Below are positions 52,001 to 60,277 of a stretch of DNA of 64,000 bases, in pieces. The position numbers were made by a program, and so were the translations under genes. The DNA lies in contig CAZARI010000014.1 of assembly GCA_964487545.1 (NCBI GenBank), positions 1-64,000 of the forward strand, given 5' to 3'. Every line of letters starts with the position of its first letter. The stretch's first letter is position 1. The notes beneath the pieces were generated by a model that had not been told where the DNA came from, did no database searches, and was given only the letters and a program-made list of their open reading frames with translations. The DNA is from SKUL01 sp964487545. GTDB taxonomy: Bacteria; Bacteroidota; Bacteroidia; Flavobacteriales_D; SKUL01.

Positions 52001-53090
52001 CACCGAAAACAATTGCACCCTTTTGGATTCGGTATTGATCGAAACCGACGCGCTTTTACTTTCTGTTTCGTCCGATACTACCATCTGCAACAGCGATCAG
52101 GTGGCGGTGTTGACGGCCTTCCCATCAATCGATGCCGCCTCAATCATCTGGTCACAAAATCCCGATTTTTCAGATCCGCTCAATCCCGAAGGTTCGGCTG
52201 AGATCACCGTCTCGCCCGATGAAACCACCACTTATTTTGTGCAGGCCCAGCACGGCAATTGCACCCGCATCGAACAGGTAACTGTTTTTGTTGTGGAAGG
52301 CGGCGCTTATCTCGCTCCCGAATTCACCATCTGCCTGCACGACACCATTCAGATTGAAGCAATGAATATGCTACCGTCGGTTGAGCTCATCTACAGTTGG
52401 AGTCCACAAGATGAAATCATTTCCGGGGCACAAAGCTCCACCATCACCGTCAGTCCAAACGAAACGACCGTGTATGAAGTGCAAATCACTACCGAAGATG
52501 GTTGCTCTTTTTCCATAACCACAGTGGTTTATGTTTCAAATTTGGGTGCAGATATCATCAGCGCCACCGCTGACCCGCACACCATTCCGGCCGGAACAAC
52601 CACCGAATTGAACGCCGTTCCTAATCATCCCGATTACTTGTATGTATGGAGTCCGCCAGAAGGACTGGAAAATCCAAATTCGGCGACAACCATAGCTTCG
52701 CCCGAGGAAACCACCACATACACCGTTACCATTTATGATTCTTCGGCAGGGGGAACCAGTTTTTGCCAGAAATCGGCTTCCGTATTGGTCAAAGTGTATG
52801 ATTTTGTTTGTGGTCCGCCGAATGTATTTCTGCCCAATGCCTTTACTCCCAACGGCGACGGCAACAACGACGTGCTCTACCTGCGCGGCGACAATATTTC
52901 GCACATCCATCTGGCCATCTACAACCGCTGGGGAGAACTGGTTTTTGAAACCACCGATCAGTCGGTGGGTTGGGATGGAACTTTCAGGGGAAAAGAGGTG
53001 GATCCCGCAGTGTTTGTTTATCACCTAGAAGTTGATTGCGGCGATGGCCAGCGATTTATCGATAAAGGAAATATAACGGTGATCCGCTGA
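49056..53090 (+). CDS. SBBP-repeat surface protein with T9SS type B (CHU_C) sorting domain
   Basis: 1344 residues. A short signal peptide ends near GYTQQG (about 19). An N-terminal domain (about 20-245; GGVRFIENKGQWEEQVLLRAD, then SDYFNYFIGNDPARWASH) is typical of large Bacteroidota SBBP proteins. Beta-propeller SBBP repeats span about 245-700 with recurring YSTYIGGSS, HSTYLGGS and FPTTPGAFQ motifs. Three to four Ig/PKD-like units (about 755-1245) contain (D)ETTTY segments. The C-terminus from about 1254 (LPNAFTPNGDGNNDVLYLRG, YNRWGELVFE, GNITVIR) is the type B sorting domain. It is predicted to be exported by the T9SS to the cell surface. First gene of cassette 2. Confidence 0.92.
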   Translation: MRALVLIILIGFNLAGYTQQGGVRFIENKGQWEEQVLLRADIPGGSMYLENDRFTFNFLDSEQLYRRQQAHAGEPIEKPLEDFIRGHAYQVLFKNSQSPTLEKSKPSSDYFNYFIGNDPARWASHARAYESITLKSIYHHTDLKVYTSDGKVKYDLVVFPGGSADSIQLEYRGIDQLNIRKGRLVVVTSINEVIEAKPFAYQLVDNQIKQVKCDYVLEENIVRFIVGSHDPSLPLIIDPELKFSTYSGSTADNFGFTATYDQEGFLYSGSSVFGNGYPVTLGAYQASWAGGTGAGTLMGTDIGITKFDTSGTALVYSTYIGGSSDELPHSLIVNNQGELYLYGTTSSPNFPTTPGAFQNSFAGGTSFAPVGVGVHYVNGSDIIVAKLSASGADLMAATYVGGSGNDGISSGAGLKFNYADEMRGEVLFDNDGNVIIASSTYSADFPVTPDAFQTSIGGSQDGCLLKLDPDLQNLLHSTYLGGSQPDATYAVAVDSDDHLIVSGGTASSNFPTTSGVISSTYNGGTADGYIAKLSPDLSQLVHSTYYGTDQYDQLYFVQLDSEGSIYVFGQTRGSAGLLIENAEYHVDNGGMLVAKFQPDLSNIIWSTRFGSGVSVNPNLSPAAFLVDVCHKIYLSGWGGQTNVSSNSLTGYTTGLPVTPDAYQSTTDGSDFYIMVLEEDATAITYATFFGGNQSNEHVDGGTCRFDRSGKIYQSLCAGCGNNDDFPIHPPDAWSPTNESFNCNLGVFKFDFALPITIAQFSATDVCLPDQISVSNFSSGATAYTWYVNGTAVSTQSNPDLNLTEPGSYTISLTSFNPETCNLSDSVSQVVNIYSEIMLESLVDINLCHPDSTTLTANSWGSATTFHWSTQPNFSNQLNENLTDSVITVFPDQTTTYYIKVSNGFCEKQESITVTPAPHVEISLPEISGCDGDTVHVELINLTPEIAFDQIVWQPEDILISGQGTPNVTLETNGDFYLHVAILTENNCTLLDSVLIETDALLLSVSSDTTICNSDQVAVLTAFPSIDAASIIWSQNPDFSDPLNPEGSAEITVSPDETTTYFVQAQHGNCTRIEQVTVFVVEGGAYLAPEFTICLHDTIQIEAMNMLPSVELIYSWSPQDEIISGAQSSTITVSPNETTVYEVQITTEDGCSFSITTVVYVSNLGADIISATADPHTIPAGTTTELNAVPNHPDYLYVWSPPEGLENPNSATTIASPEETTTYTVTIYDSSAGGTSFCQKSASVLVKVYDFVCGPPNVFLPNAFTPNGDGNNDVLYLRGDNISHIHLAIYNRWGELVFETTDQSVGWDGTFRGKEVDPAVFVYHLEVDCGDGQRFIDKGNITVIR

Positions 53091-54097
53091 TGCTAAACTT
53101 TCGGCTATTCATATTGCTGCTTTTGTGGATGCCGGCTGTGATGGCTCAGGACATACACTTTTCGCAGTTTTATGCCTCACCCATGAATCTCAATCCCGGA
53201 TTGGCCGGCCAGTTTAATGGCGATTACCGCTTGGCAGCCAATCACCGCACCCAATGGCGATCGGTTACCAAACCATATAGCACCACAGGTGGATCGGCCG
53301 ATGCGCGACAGCCCCTCGACCTTAAAAACCTCGGAGCCGGGCTGTCGATGTACAACGATAAAGCCGGCGATTCCAAACTCAACACGCTGCAAATGAATCT
53401 GGCGGTGAGCTACCTGAAGCACGTTTCAAAGGACTCGCTGCACAGCCTATCATTTGGCATTCAAACCGGACTCACCCATCGAAACATCAGATACGACGAG
53501 CTGAGCTTCGATGCGCAATTCAACAACGGAATATACAGTCCGGCAGCAGCTACCGGTGAAAACTTTGTTCGCGACAGTCGCACCTATCTCAATCTAAATG
53601 TTGGCCTTGCTTGGTTTTGGCAAATCGACGACCGCAAAACGATCAGTGCGGGCGTTGCTGCACATAACCTATCACGCCCTAAACAAAGCTTCTACAACGA
53701 TCCCGAAACGATGCTCGATATGCGCTGGACCGCTCACGCCACTGCCGAATGGCCCATTTCGGAAAAGATCGATATCATGCCCGCCATCCTGTTTATGGCT
53801 CAGGGGCCACACCAGCAATTTACACTTGGAGGAGTGGGACGCTATACGCTCAAAAACTTTCCGGGAATCTACCGTGCGGTATATCTGGGATGGCACGGAC
53901 GCACGCAAGATGCTGGATTTCTAACCGCTGGGGTAGAAATCGACAACTGGAATATAGGCGTGAGCTACGACATCAATTTTTCGACATTAAACGTTGCGAG
54001 CAACTACCGCGGCGGGTTTGAAATTTCTGCTGTGTACATCTTCAGGCAATACAAACCCCGCCGGATCATCCATAAAATGTGTCCTGACTTCTTATGA
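53090..54097 (+). CDS. PorP/SprF family T9SS outer-membrane protein (cassette 2)
   Basis: 335 residues. Its ATG shares one base with the stop of the surface-protein gene (TGATG). Signal peptide 1-19 (ending VMAQ). The mature start DIHFSQFYASPMNLNPGLAGQF is the family signature, followed by NHRTQWRSVTKPYST and a beta-barrel to a final FEISAVYIFRQYKPRR strand region. By analogy with SprF it should be the outer-membrane partner needed to export or attach the preceding type B protein (inference). It is clearly a distant paralogue of the protein at 39153-40067. It overlaps the next gene by 4 bp (ATGA). Confidence 0.93.
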   Translation: MLNFRLFILLLLWMPAVMAQDIHFSQFYASPMNLNPGLAGQFNGDYRLAANHRTQWRSVTKPYSTTGGSADARQPLDLKNLGAGLSMYNDKAGDSKLNTLQMNLAVSYLKHVSKDSLHSLSFGIQTGLTHRNIRYDELSFDAQFNNGIYSPAAATGENFVRDSRTYLNLNVGLAWFWQIDDRKTISAGVAAHNLSRPKQSFYNDPETMLDMRWTAHATAEWPISEKIDIMPAILFMAQGPHQQFTLGGVGRYTLKNFPGIYRAVYLGWHGRTQDAGFLTAGVEIDNWNIGVSYDINFSTLNVASNYRGGFEISAVYIFRQYKPRRIIHKMCPDFL

Positions 54098-56364
54098 AAC
54101 CATTGATCATATCGTTACTTATGGTGCTGGTTTGCAATCTGTGCGCTGTTGCTCAAAACCAAAAGGAATTTGAGAAATGGGGTGACATGGCTGTTGAAAT
54201 CGACGATCATTACGGCGCGGCACTGTATTACAAAAAAGCCCTTGATCTGGATTCATCAGTGAGTAGAATCACCTATAAATACGCCGAGGCACTGCGCGGA
54301 TACAACGATTACGAAAAAGCAGAATTCTATTACAACAAAATATACCGCAAAGACCGCGGGCGATTATATCCCGAAGGCCCATTTTGGCTGGCTTCCATGA
54401 TGATGTACAATGGCAAATATCAGGACGCCAAAAAAATGTGGCGACAGGTACATAACACCCATCGCCGTGATAAATCTTCGTTCGCATACCAAAAAGCGGT
54501 GCAGGCCATGAAATCATGCGACTCGGCGATGGTATTTATCCAGCAGCGACGACAGCTCGAAATCAATAACATCGGCGAACCGGTCAATTCGTACGATGCA
54601 GAATTCAGTCCTATTCTCGATCAACAGGGCAATTTGTATTTCGGTGCGCTTAAAGGGGAGCTCGGTAAAAACAACGAGGTCATCAGCAGGCAATATCACA
54701 TCAATATTTTCAAGTCTACTGCCAGCGGAGACCAATGGAGCACGCCTCAACCCATCGACACAATAATCAACCTGCCGATGAAGCATACGGGAAATCCGGC
54801 AATGGATAACAGCGGCACTTTAATGGTTTTTACGCAATGTACCGACAGCATGCAGTGTGTGCTGAAAGGAGCAGAAATTAATAAGGAAGAATTTATTGCT
54901 CCGCGAACCCTTGCTGGTGAGATTAATGTGCGCGGCCACCGGACCACCCATCCGTCGTTTGCAACGATAAACGGACAGGAGCTTTTGTTTTTCTCCTCCG
55001 ACCGACCCGGCGGCTATGGAAATTTCGATTTGTATTTCGCACCGCATCTCGGTAATCTTGAGTTTGGAGCCATCCGCAATCTGGGTCCGGTAATCAACAC
55101 CGTGGGTAACGAAATTACGCCGTGGTTTCAGCCCGATTCGATGATTCTTTGGTTCAGCTCCGACTGGCATGAGGGGCTGGGCGGCTACGATGTTTTTTAC
55201 AGCGAGGGTCAAGACGTTACCTGGAGCCAACCCGTAAATGCGCGCCCTCCGCTGAACAGTTCTGCCAACGACATGCACTACCAGTATTTTCCGGCGCACA
55301 ACAAAGGCTTTTTGGTATCTAACCGCGCGGGGTCGCTGGCTGCAAAGGGAGAAACCTGCTGCAACGATATTTACGTATTTGCATATCCCCACCGTATCGA
55401 CACCTTGCCCGAAATAGAAACACTTGAACAGTTGAGCGACTATCTGCCTGTCACGCTCTACTTCCATAATGATGAGCCCAATCCCCGCTCGTGGGACACC
55501 ACCACTACCCGCAATTACTTAGACACCTACACTGCCTACCGCTCCATGCTGCCTGTGTATCAACAGGAATACAGCGAAGGATTGAAGAAAAATGAAAAGG
55601 AAGAAGCCATAGCCAACATCACGTCGTTTTTTGAGCAAAAGGCCGATCTTGGCGTTCAGCACCTCGAGCTCTTTACCAAATTACTACTGCGCGAACTAGA
55701 AAAAGGAACCCAAATCGATCTCACCATTAAAGGCTATGCCAGTCCGTTGGCACGTTCGGATTATAACGTCAACCTGACCCAACGCAGAATTCAATCACTG
55801 ATTAATTATCTCAGTGCGTATGACATGGGTGTTTTTCTACCTTATATAACCGGCGTTGCCAAAAATGGCGGTAAGCTCAATTTTAACCACATCCCTTTTG
55901 GTGCCTACCGCGCCGAAAAATCGGTGAGCGACAACCTGCACGATCAGCGAAACTCGGTATACTCGCGCAGTGCAGCGCTGGAAAGAAAAATTGAAATCCT
56001 ATCCATTGAGCGTGCAGCAGGCGACAGCGCAACGGCCGTTATCGATTTTAGCGCTACCCTACACAATTTCGGCATGAAGACTACTACTGATACGTTGATT
56101 CACCAGTTTACTTTTGTCAACAGCGGTGAAAAGCCCTTGCAAATTATGGACATCACCGCCGACTGCGACTGTGCTGATATTCACTACCCAACGGCGGAAG
56201 TAAACCCCGGTCAGGAAGGTGTAGTGCACATTCGTTTTAACGGCATGGCCGAAACAGGAAAAGTGGCCAAAACATTTATCGTTCACACCAACGGAATTCC
56301 GCAAGAGGTGGAGTTGGTGATTACCGCTGAAATCCGATCCGGCACAGCGGCACCAACCGAATGA
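54094..56364 (+). CDS. PorE-like TPR-PD40-OmpA protein with C-terminal DUF1573 domain (cassette 2)
   Basis: 756 residues. Signal peptide 1-20. TPR-like helices (about 22-130; YYKKALDLDSSVSRITYKYA, YEKAEFYYNKIYRKD). PD40 propeller repeats (about 155-430; YDAEFSPILDQQGNLYFGA, LLFFSSDRPGGYGNFDLYFA). OmpA-like domain (about 480-650) in which GYASPLARSDYNVNLTQRR keeps the arginine but has lost the canonical aspartate of the peptidoglycan motif. C-terminal DUF1573 domain (about 655-750; LHNFGMKTTTD, FVNSGEKPLQIMDI, DCDCADIHYPTAEVNPGQ). TPR-PD40-OmpA order matches PorE of the T9SS; the added DUF1573 is unusual. Ends cassette 2. Confidence 0.88.
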   Translation: MKPLIISLLMVLVCNLCAVAQNQKEFEKWGDMAVEIDDHYGAALYYKKALDLDSSVSRITYKYAEALRGYNDYEKAEFYYNKIYRKDRGRLYPEGPFWLASMMMYNGKYQDAKKMWRQVHNTHRRDKSSFAYQKAVQAMKSCDSAMVFIQQRRQLEINNIGEPVNSYDAEFSPILDQQGNLYFGALKGELGKNNEVISRQYHINIFKSTASGDQWSTPQPIDTIINLPMKHTGNPAMDNSGTLMVFTQCTDSMQCVLKGAEINKEEFIAPRTLAGEINVRGHRTTHPSFATINGQELLFFSSDRPGGYGNFDLYFAPHLGNLEFGAIRNLGPVINTVGNEITPWFQPDSMILWFSSDWHEGLGGYDVFYSEGQDVTWSQPVNARPPLNSSANDMHYQYFPAHNKGFLVSNRAGSLAAKGETCCNDIYVFAYPHRIDTLPEIETLEQLSDYLPVTLYFHNDEPNPRSWDTTTTRNYLDTYTAYRSMLPVYQQEYSEGLKKNEKEEAIANITSFFEQKADLGVQHLELFTKLLLRELEKGTQIDLTIKGYASPLARSDYNVNLTQRRIQSLINYLSAYDMGVFLPYITGVAKNGGKLNFNHIPFGAYRAEKSVSDNLHDQRNSVYSRSAALERKIEILSIERAAGDSATAVIDFSATLHNFGMKTTTDTLIHQFTFVNSGEKPLQIMDITADCDCADIHYPTAEVNPGQEGVVHIRFNGMAETGKVAKTFIVHTNGIPQEVELVITAEIRSGTAAPTE

Positions 56365-56525
56365 TAATGCCCGCTGACTTGACACCGAATGAAAAGCTAC
56401 TTTTCTGTCATTTCATAACCGGTAGATTATGATACAGAAATACAACTGATTTCCGAGGGATATCCGTACCTTCATCTATTCATTTCTAACGCAGTTCTGC
56501 ACCTGCAAAAGCTCTTTAATCACCT

Positions 56526-57593
56526 GTGAAAGAAGATAAAAACAACTACCACCGGGGACGCGGCGCACAAATCAACCCACACAACCGGTTTGCGACTCAG
56601 CACAATGCTATTGAGCACATAGAGGGCATTGATGAAGACGTGGAATCTGAGGCTCGCAGAACCAAATACATCGAGATTTTTCCGAAGACCATTGTCACAA
56701 AAGTCAACAGCCCCGACCTGGGTTTTAGCTGGTCTATGAACCCCTATCAGGGATGCGAACACGGCTGCATATACTGCTATGCCCGCGGCAGCCACGAGTA
56801 TTATGGCTACAGCTCCGGCAGAGACTTTGAAGAGAAAGTATTGTATAAAAAGAATGCGGCACAACTGCTCGAGGCGACTTTTAAAAAGAAAAGCTGGCAA
56901 CCCGATTTGATTGTATTATCGGGCAATACCGACTGCTACCAACCCGCAGAGCAACAATTAAAAATTACCCGACAACTGCTCGAAACTTGCCTTAAATACC
57001 GGCACCCAGTGGGAATCATCACCAAAAACAGCCTGATTATCCGCGACCTCGACCTGCTCACTAAACTCAATGACTTGAACTTACTGCGCGTCACCCTTTC
57101 AATTACCACGTTGCAAGAAGATGTTCGGCGCAAAATGGAGCCACGCACAGCCGCTGTTAATCAGCGCTTAAAAACACTCGAAACACTCAGCAACAACGGC
57201 ATTCTGGTGAATGTGAATATGGCGCCCATCATTCCCGGTCTCACCAGCCACGAAGTTTTCGATCTGCTAAAAACCGTTGGTGAGCACGGAGCCAACAGCG
57301 CCAGCTATATCCTTGTTCGGCTCAATGGGCACAACGGCGAATTATTCACCGACTGGGTGCGCAAAAACTTTCCCGATCGTGCCGACAAGGTACTGAACCT
57401 GATTCGCGAAACCCACCAAGGAACGCTTTCGGAAAACCGGTGGAAAGTGCGGATGACTGGAAAAGGAACTTATGCCAATCAAGTTAGGGATATGTTTTCG
57501 CTGGCCCGAAACCGGTTTTTGCCCAATCGAGCGCGCGAACCGGTAAATACAGCACTATTTACGCAAAGCGACCAGCTTTCAATGGATTTTTGA
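56526..57593 (+). CDS. PA0069 family radical SAM protein
   Basis: 355 residues starting at a GTG (56526); no ATG lies nearby and the encoded GRGAQINPHNRF stretch is the conserved family N-terminus. The radical SAM cysteine motif is CxxxCxxC: Cys77, Cys81, Cys84 (GCEHGCIYCYARG). The downstream segments LSGNTDCYQPAEQQLKITR and VGIITKNSLI are characteristic. It binds a [4Fe-4S] cluster and S-adenosylmethionine, resembling spore photoproduct lyase-type enzymes, but the substrate is unknown. It converges on the DUF6495 gene with a 15 bp overlap of the 3' ends. The 161 bp upstream hold no clear promoter. Confidence 0.93.
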   Translation: MKEDKNNYHRGRGAQINPHNRFATQHNAIEHIEGIDEDVESEARRTKYIEIFPKTIVTKVNSPDLGFSWSMNPYQGCEHGCIYCYARGSHEYYGYSSGRDFEEKVLYKKNAAQLLEATFKKKSWQPDLIVLSGNTDCYQPAEQQLKITRQLLETCLKYRHPVGIITKNSLIIRDLDLLTKLNDLNLLRVTLSITTLQEDVRRKMEPRTAAVNQRLKTLETLSNNGILVNVNMAPIIPGLTSHEVFDLLKTVGEHGANSASYILVRLNGHNGELFTDWVRKNFPDRADKVLNLIRETHQGTLSENRWKVRMTGKGTYANQVRDMFSLARNRFLPNRAREPVNTALFTQSDQLSMDF

Positions 57594-58076
57594 TCTCGAA
57601 ATCAGCTTTTCCATATCGCTGAAAAATGTGGCTGGGCAAGGTTGGGCACCCTGCTGCATCAGCAGATACATTTCTGCCTCCCGATCGCCTTTTAGCACCT
57701 TTTTTCCGGTTTCCAACTGCGGCTCCAATGCAGATAAAGTAAGTGTACCGGAAGACAGTGCCTCCATCGTTTCCCGATCAGAAAAGCGGTGTGGCACGCC
57801 CTGCCCAATTTGGAGGTGAATTACCTGCGCTTCTTCTTTGTCAAATCTGAAAACAAAAAGCGCATCATCCGAAACCATTCGCAATACCGAAGTATTTTCT
57901 AACGCACTTTGAATAATCATATCGCTAAATTGATCGAGCAACCGGTCGACCTGATCGGGATCTGTGGTCTTCATTTGCTCCCATTGTGCTGCTACGATGG
58001 ATTGAGCAGCAAGAAAAGTGACAAACTCCCCGCGCAGTTCTTCCAGATCTTCATTCGACAACCGGTGATACTTCAT
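57579..58076 (-). CDS. DUF6495 family protein
   Basis: 165 residues, cytosolic (no signal or membrane segment). It starts MKYHRLSNEDLEELRGEFVTFLAAQSI and continues with a helical N-terminal half (WEQMKTTDPDQVDRLLDQF) and a conserved LFVFRFDKEEAQVIHLQIG strand region near 90-115. I recognise the pattern as the Bacteroidota-specific DUF6495 family; no function is known. Its last 15 bp overlap the radical SAM gene on the other strand. It is divergent from xthA (101 bp between starts). Confidence 0.78.
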   Translation of the reverse strand: MKYHRLSNEDLEELRGEFVTFLAAQSIVAAQWEQMKTTDPDQVDRLLDQFSDMIIQSALENTSVLRMVSDDALFVFRFDKEEAQVIHLQIGQGVPHRFSDRETMEALSSGTLTLSALEPQLETGKKVLKGDREAEMYLLMQQGAQPCPATFFSDMEKLISRSKIH

Positions 58077-58177
58077 ACACTGATTTTATAATACCGGCAA
58101 ACTTCGTGAAATCAATTCGAATTCGGCTCGGTAGTGTGCGCGAAATCCTATTTTTGCAACGGCTCAAATACCAAATG

Positions 58178-58942
58178 ATGAAAATTATTTCTTTTAATGT
58201 CAATGGCGTCAGGGCTTCTGTAAAAAAGGGTCTGGTGAACAGTTTACGGACGCTTAATGCAGATATCGTTTGCCTTCAGGAAACCAAAGCCACGGTGACG
58301 CAGGTAAAAGAAGCGCTGAACGAAATGACAGAATATGAGATTCATGCCAACGAAGCCCTTCGTCCAGGCTATTCGGGTACCGCAGTGCTGACAAAAGTTA
58401 AACCGCTAAACGTAACTTACGGCATCGACATGGACGAACACGACGGCGAGGGAAGAGTGATTGCCGTGGAATACGAACATTTTTTTCTGGTTAATATTTA
58501 TGTACCCAATTCTGGCAACGGATTGGTTCGGCTTGACTACCGCGAGCAATGGGACGCCCTATTGCTCACCTATTTAAAAAAGTTAGAAGCATTAAAACCG
58601 GTTGTATTTTGCGGCGACCTGAATGTAGCCCATCGGCCTATTGACATCAAAAATGACAAAGCCAATTACAATAAAACAGCGGGATATACGCAAACTGAAA
58701 TCGACGGAATGAACAATTATCTGAACAGCGGTTTGGTAGACACCTTTCGGCAACTTCATCCCAACACGGTAAAATATTCATGGTGGAGTTATAGAGCCAA
58801 CGCCCGGGCCCGAAACATTGGCTGGAGAATCGACTATATTCTGATTAGCGAATCACTCGTGCCACAACTCAAAGACGCATTTATACTCAACGATATTCAC
58901 GGCTCCGACCATTGTCCGGTGGGCATTGAAATTAATTTGTAG
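58178..58942 (+). CDS. xth: Exodeoxyribonuclease III (AP endonuclease)
   Basis: 254 residues from the second of two adjacent ATGs (58175, 58178); the longer open frame from 58106 is not conserved in the family. Active-site motifs of the EEP nuclease family are intact: SFNVNGVRA, CLQETKA, FCGDLNVAH, WSYRANARARNIGWRIDYIL and GSDHCPVG. It incises DNA at abasic sites and has 3'-5' exonuclease and 3'-phosphatase activity in base-excision repair. Confidence 0.96.
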   Translation: MKIISFNVNGVRASVKKGLVNSLRTLNADIVCLQETKATVTQVKEALNEMTEYEIHANEALRPGYSGTAVLTKVKPLNVTYGIDMDEHDGEGRVIAVEYEHFFLVNIYVPNSGNGLVRLDYREQWDALLLTYLKKLEALKPVVFCGDLNVAHRPIDIKNDKANYNKTAGYTQTEIDGMNNYLNSGLVDTFRQLHPNTVKYSWWSYRANARARNIGWRIDYILISESLVPQLKDAFILNDIHGSDHCPVGIEINL

Positions 58943-58979
58943 AACCATCCACATTTTTTGACACACTTATAACTTTTCT

Positions 58980-59474
58980 ATGCAAACACACCAAAATGGA
59001 ACAGGCATCGGATCACAGATTCTGCTTGATCGGGGTTTACCACAATTGCCTTTTGGCACCCTCCGCGAAGACGTCCTTGCGCTGCTCGGTCAGCCCGATG
59101 ATGTTGACCGCTATTCTGACGAGGACGATTTCGCTTCCGAAACCTGGCACTACGACGACCTGGAGTTATCACTGGTGATAGAAGAGATTGAAGATTGGCG
59201 TCTGACCACCTTTACGGTGAGTTCGGCCAATTTCACGCTCAACAATACCCACCTGATCGGCCTTACCCGAGAAGAACTTGAGGAACAGATCGAGCTACTG
59301 GAATTGGGAGAAGTCTATTTCGATGACTGGTCGGACGAAGAAGAAGGCGAAAACCTGACTATGCTGAGCCTCCCCGATAATAACTTAAATTTCTGGCTGT
59401 TTGATGGGCTCCTTTCTGAGATCCAATGGGGCGTGCCATATAATGATGACGATGAGGCGATTTGGCCTGGGTAA
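58980..59474 (+). CDS. Acidic hypothetical protein
   Basis: 164 residues, strongly acidic (many Asp/Glu, for example DDVDRYSDEDDF and DDWSDEEEGE). No signal peptide or membrane segment. It reads as two similar halves with a LPFGTLREDVLALLGQPDDV segment and later LIGLTREELEEQIELLELGE, each followed by a WHYDDLELSLVIEE or MLSLPDNNLNFWLFDGLLSE beta-rich part. This suggests a duplicated small alpha/beta domain; I cannot name the family. It starts 37 bp after xth and ends at a TAA at 59472-59474. Confidence 0.72.
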   Translation: MQTHQNGTGIGSQILLDRGLPQLPFGTLREDVLALLGQPDDVDRYSDEDDFASETWHYDDLELSLVIEEIEDWRLTTFTVSSANFTLNNTHLIGLTREELEEQIELLELGEVYFDDWSDEEEGENLTMLSLPDNNLNFWLFDGLLSEIQWGVPYNDDDEAIWPG

Positions 59475-59753
59475 AGCGCATTGTGCGTGAAGTGATTACC
59501 GAATTTTACCGGCAATTCCTTTTTTATCTATTCCATAAATTAGGTCAAGCATCGAATTTCGTTCGGCCTGATAGCGTATGTACTAACCCTACTGTTTTGG
59601 TATTTTATTCGTCAAACACGAAGCCGATAAGGAGCGCGACAGACTGATCATCACTGTCGTCTAAAGTGGATAGATACGGGCGGGCCATCACAAATAAAAA
59701 CCAAAGTTTCATAAAACAATTGCATTTTTTAAGTGTATACTTGTGGTAATCTT
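59475..59753. other. Longest gap in the window; boundary before the metal module
   Basis: 279 bp with no convincing gene, RNA or repeat. It holds a 35-codon minus-strand frame (59605-59712, MKLWFLFVMARPY to FVFDE) with no recognised relative; I treat it as probably non-coding. TATACTTG at 59736-59743 is a 7/8 match to the -7 element for the downstream gene. No attachment-site-like direct repeat or integrase trace was found. Confidence 0.45.
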
Positions 59754-60176
59754 ATGAAAAGATTTCTGGCCATATCACTAGCACTTATCTTGTTTTCAAG
59801 CAATATAGGGCTTACTATGGCCACTCATTTCTGTGGAGGTCAAGCGGTAATAAGCGAACTGATGCTCGGTCACAACCATTTGGACTGCGGTATGCACGAG
59901 ATGGAACTGCCCGCTGAACAACCTGAAAAAGGAACGTCCCTGATCAAAGGAACCAGTTGCTGCGAAAACGCCTACCTGACTTTAGAAATTGACGGAGACC
60001 TTCAAATCACAAAGGCCCAAACATCCCTCGACTTTAACTTTGTCGCAGCTTTTGTTCATTCCTTTTTGGACACAGCGCCACTTCTTCCGGAACTCGAAAA
60101 ACCTTCTTACTCACAGTATTCCCCTCCCCTACTGTTTCGGGATATTCCTGTCCTGAATCAGGTATTTATTATTTGA
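59754..60176 (+). CDS. HYC_CC_PP family metal-associated protein
   Basis: 140 residues from the ATG at 59754; a GTG at 59733 in the same frame overlaps the -7-like element and is rejected. Signal peptide about 1-23. The family hallmarks are present: a His-x-Cys near the cleavage site (His25, Cys27), a Cys-Cys pair (Cys69-Cys70) and the C-terminal SPPL proline pair; Cys45 and several histidines (GHNHLDCGMHE) add potential metal ligands. Proteins of this type sit beside CusA/CzcA pumps in Bacteroidota and may bind copper or another soft metal in the periplasm (inference). Confidence 0.82.
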   Translation: MKRFLAISLALILFSSNIGLTMATHFCGGQAVISELMLGHNHLDCGMHEMELPAEQPEKGTSLIKGTSCCENAYLTLEIDGDLQITKAQTSLDFNFVAAFVHSFLDTAPLLPELEKPSYSQYSPPLLFRDIPVLNQVFII

Positions 60177-60277
60177 TTTTTTACTTTTCTCATGGATAAG
60201 CCGCTTCGATAGACCTTAAAAGTCTGTCTCTGAGCTGGGCATTTCATTTATGATCGAATTGTAAAAAATTTCAAATA

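Noticed and set aside
59605..59712. 35-codon minus-strand frame as a small gene
   Set aside because: No recognisable relative or promoter; its length is expected by chance. It is mentioned in the gap entry only.
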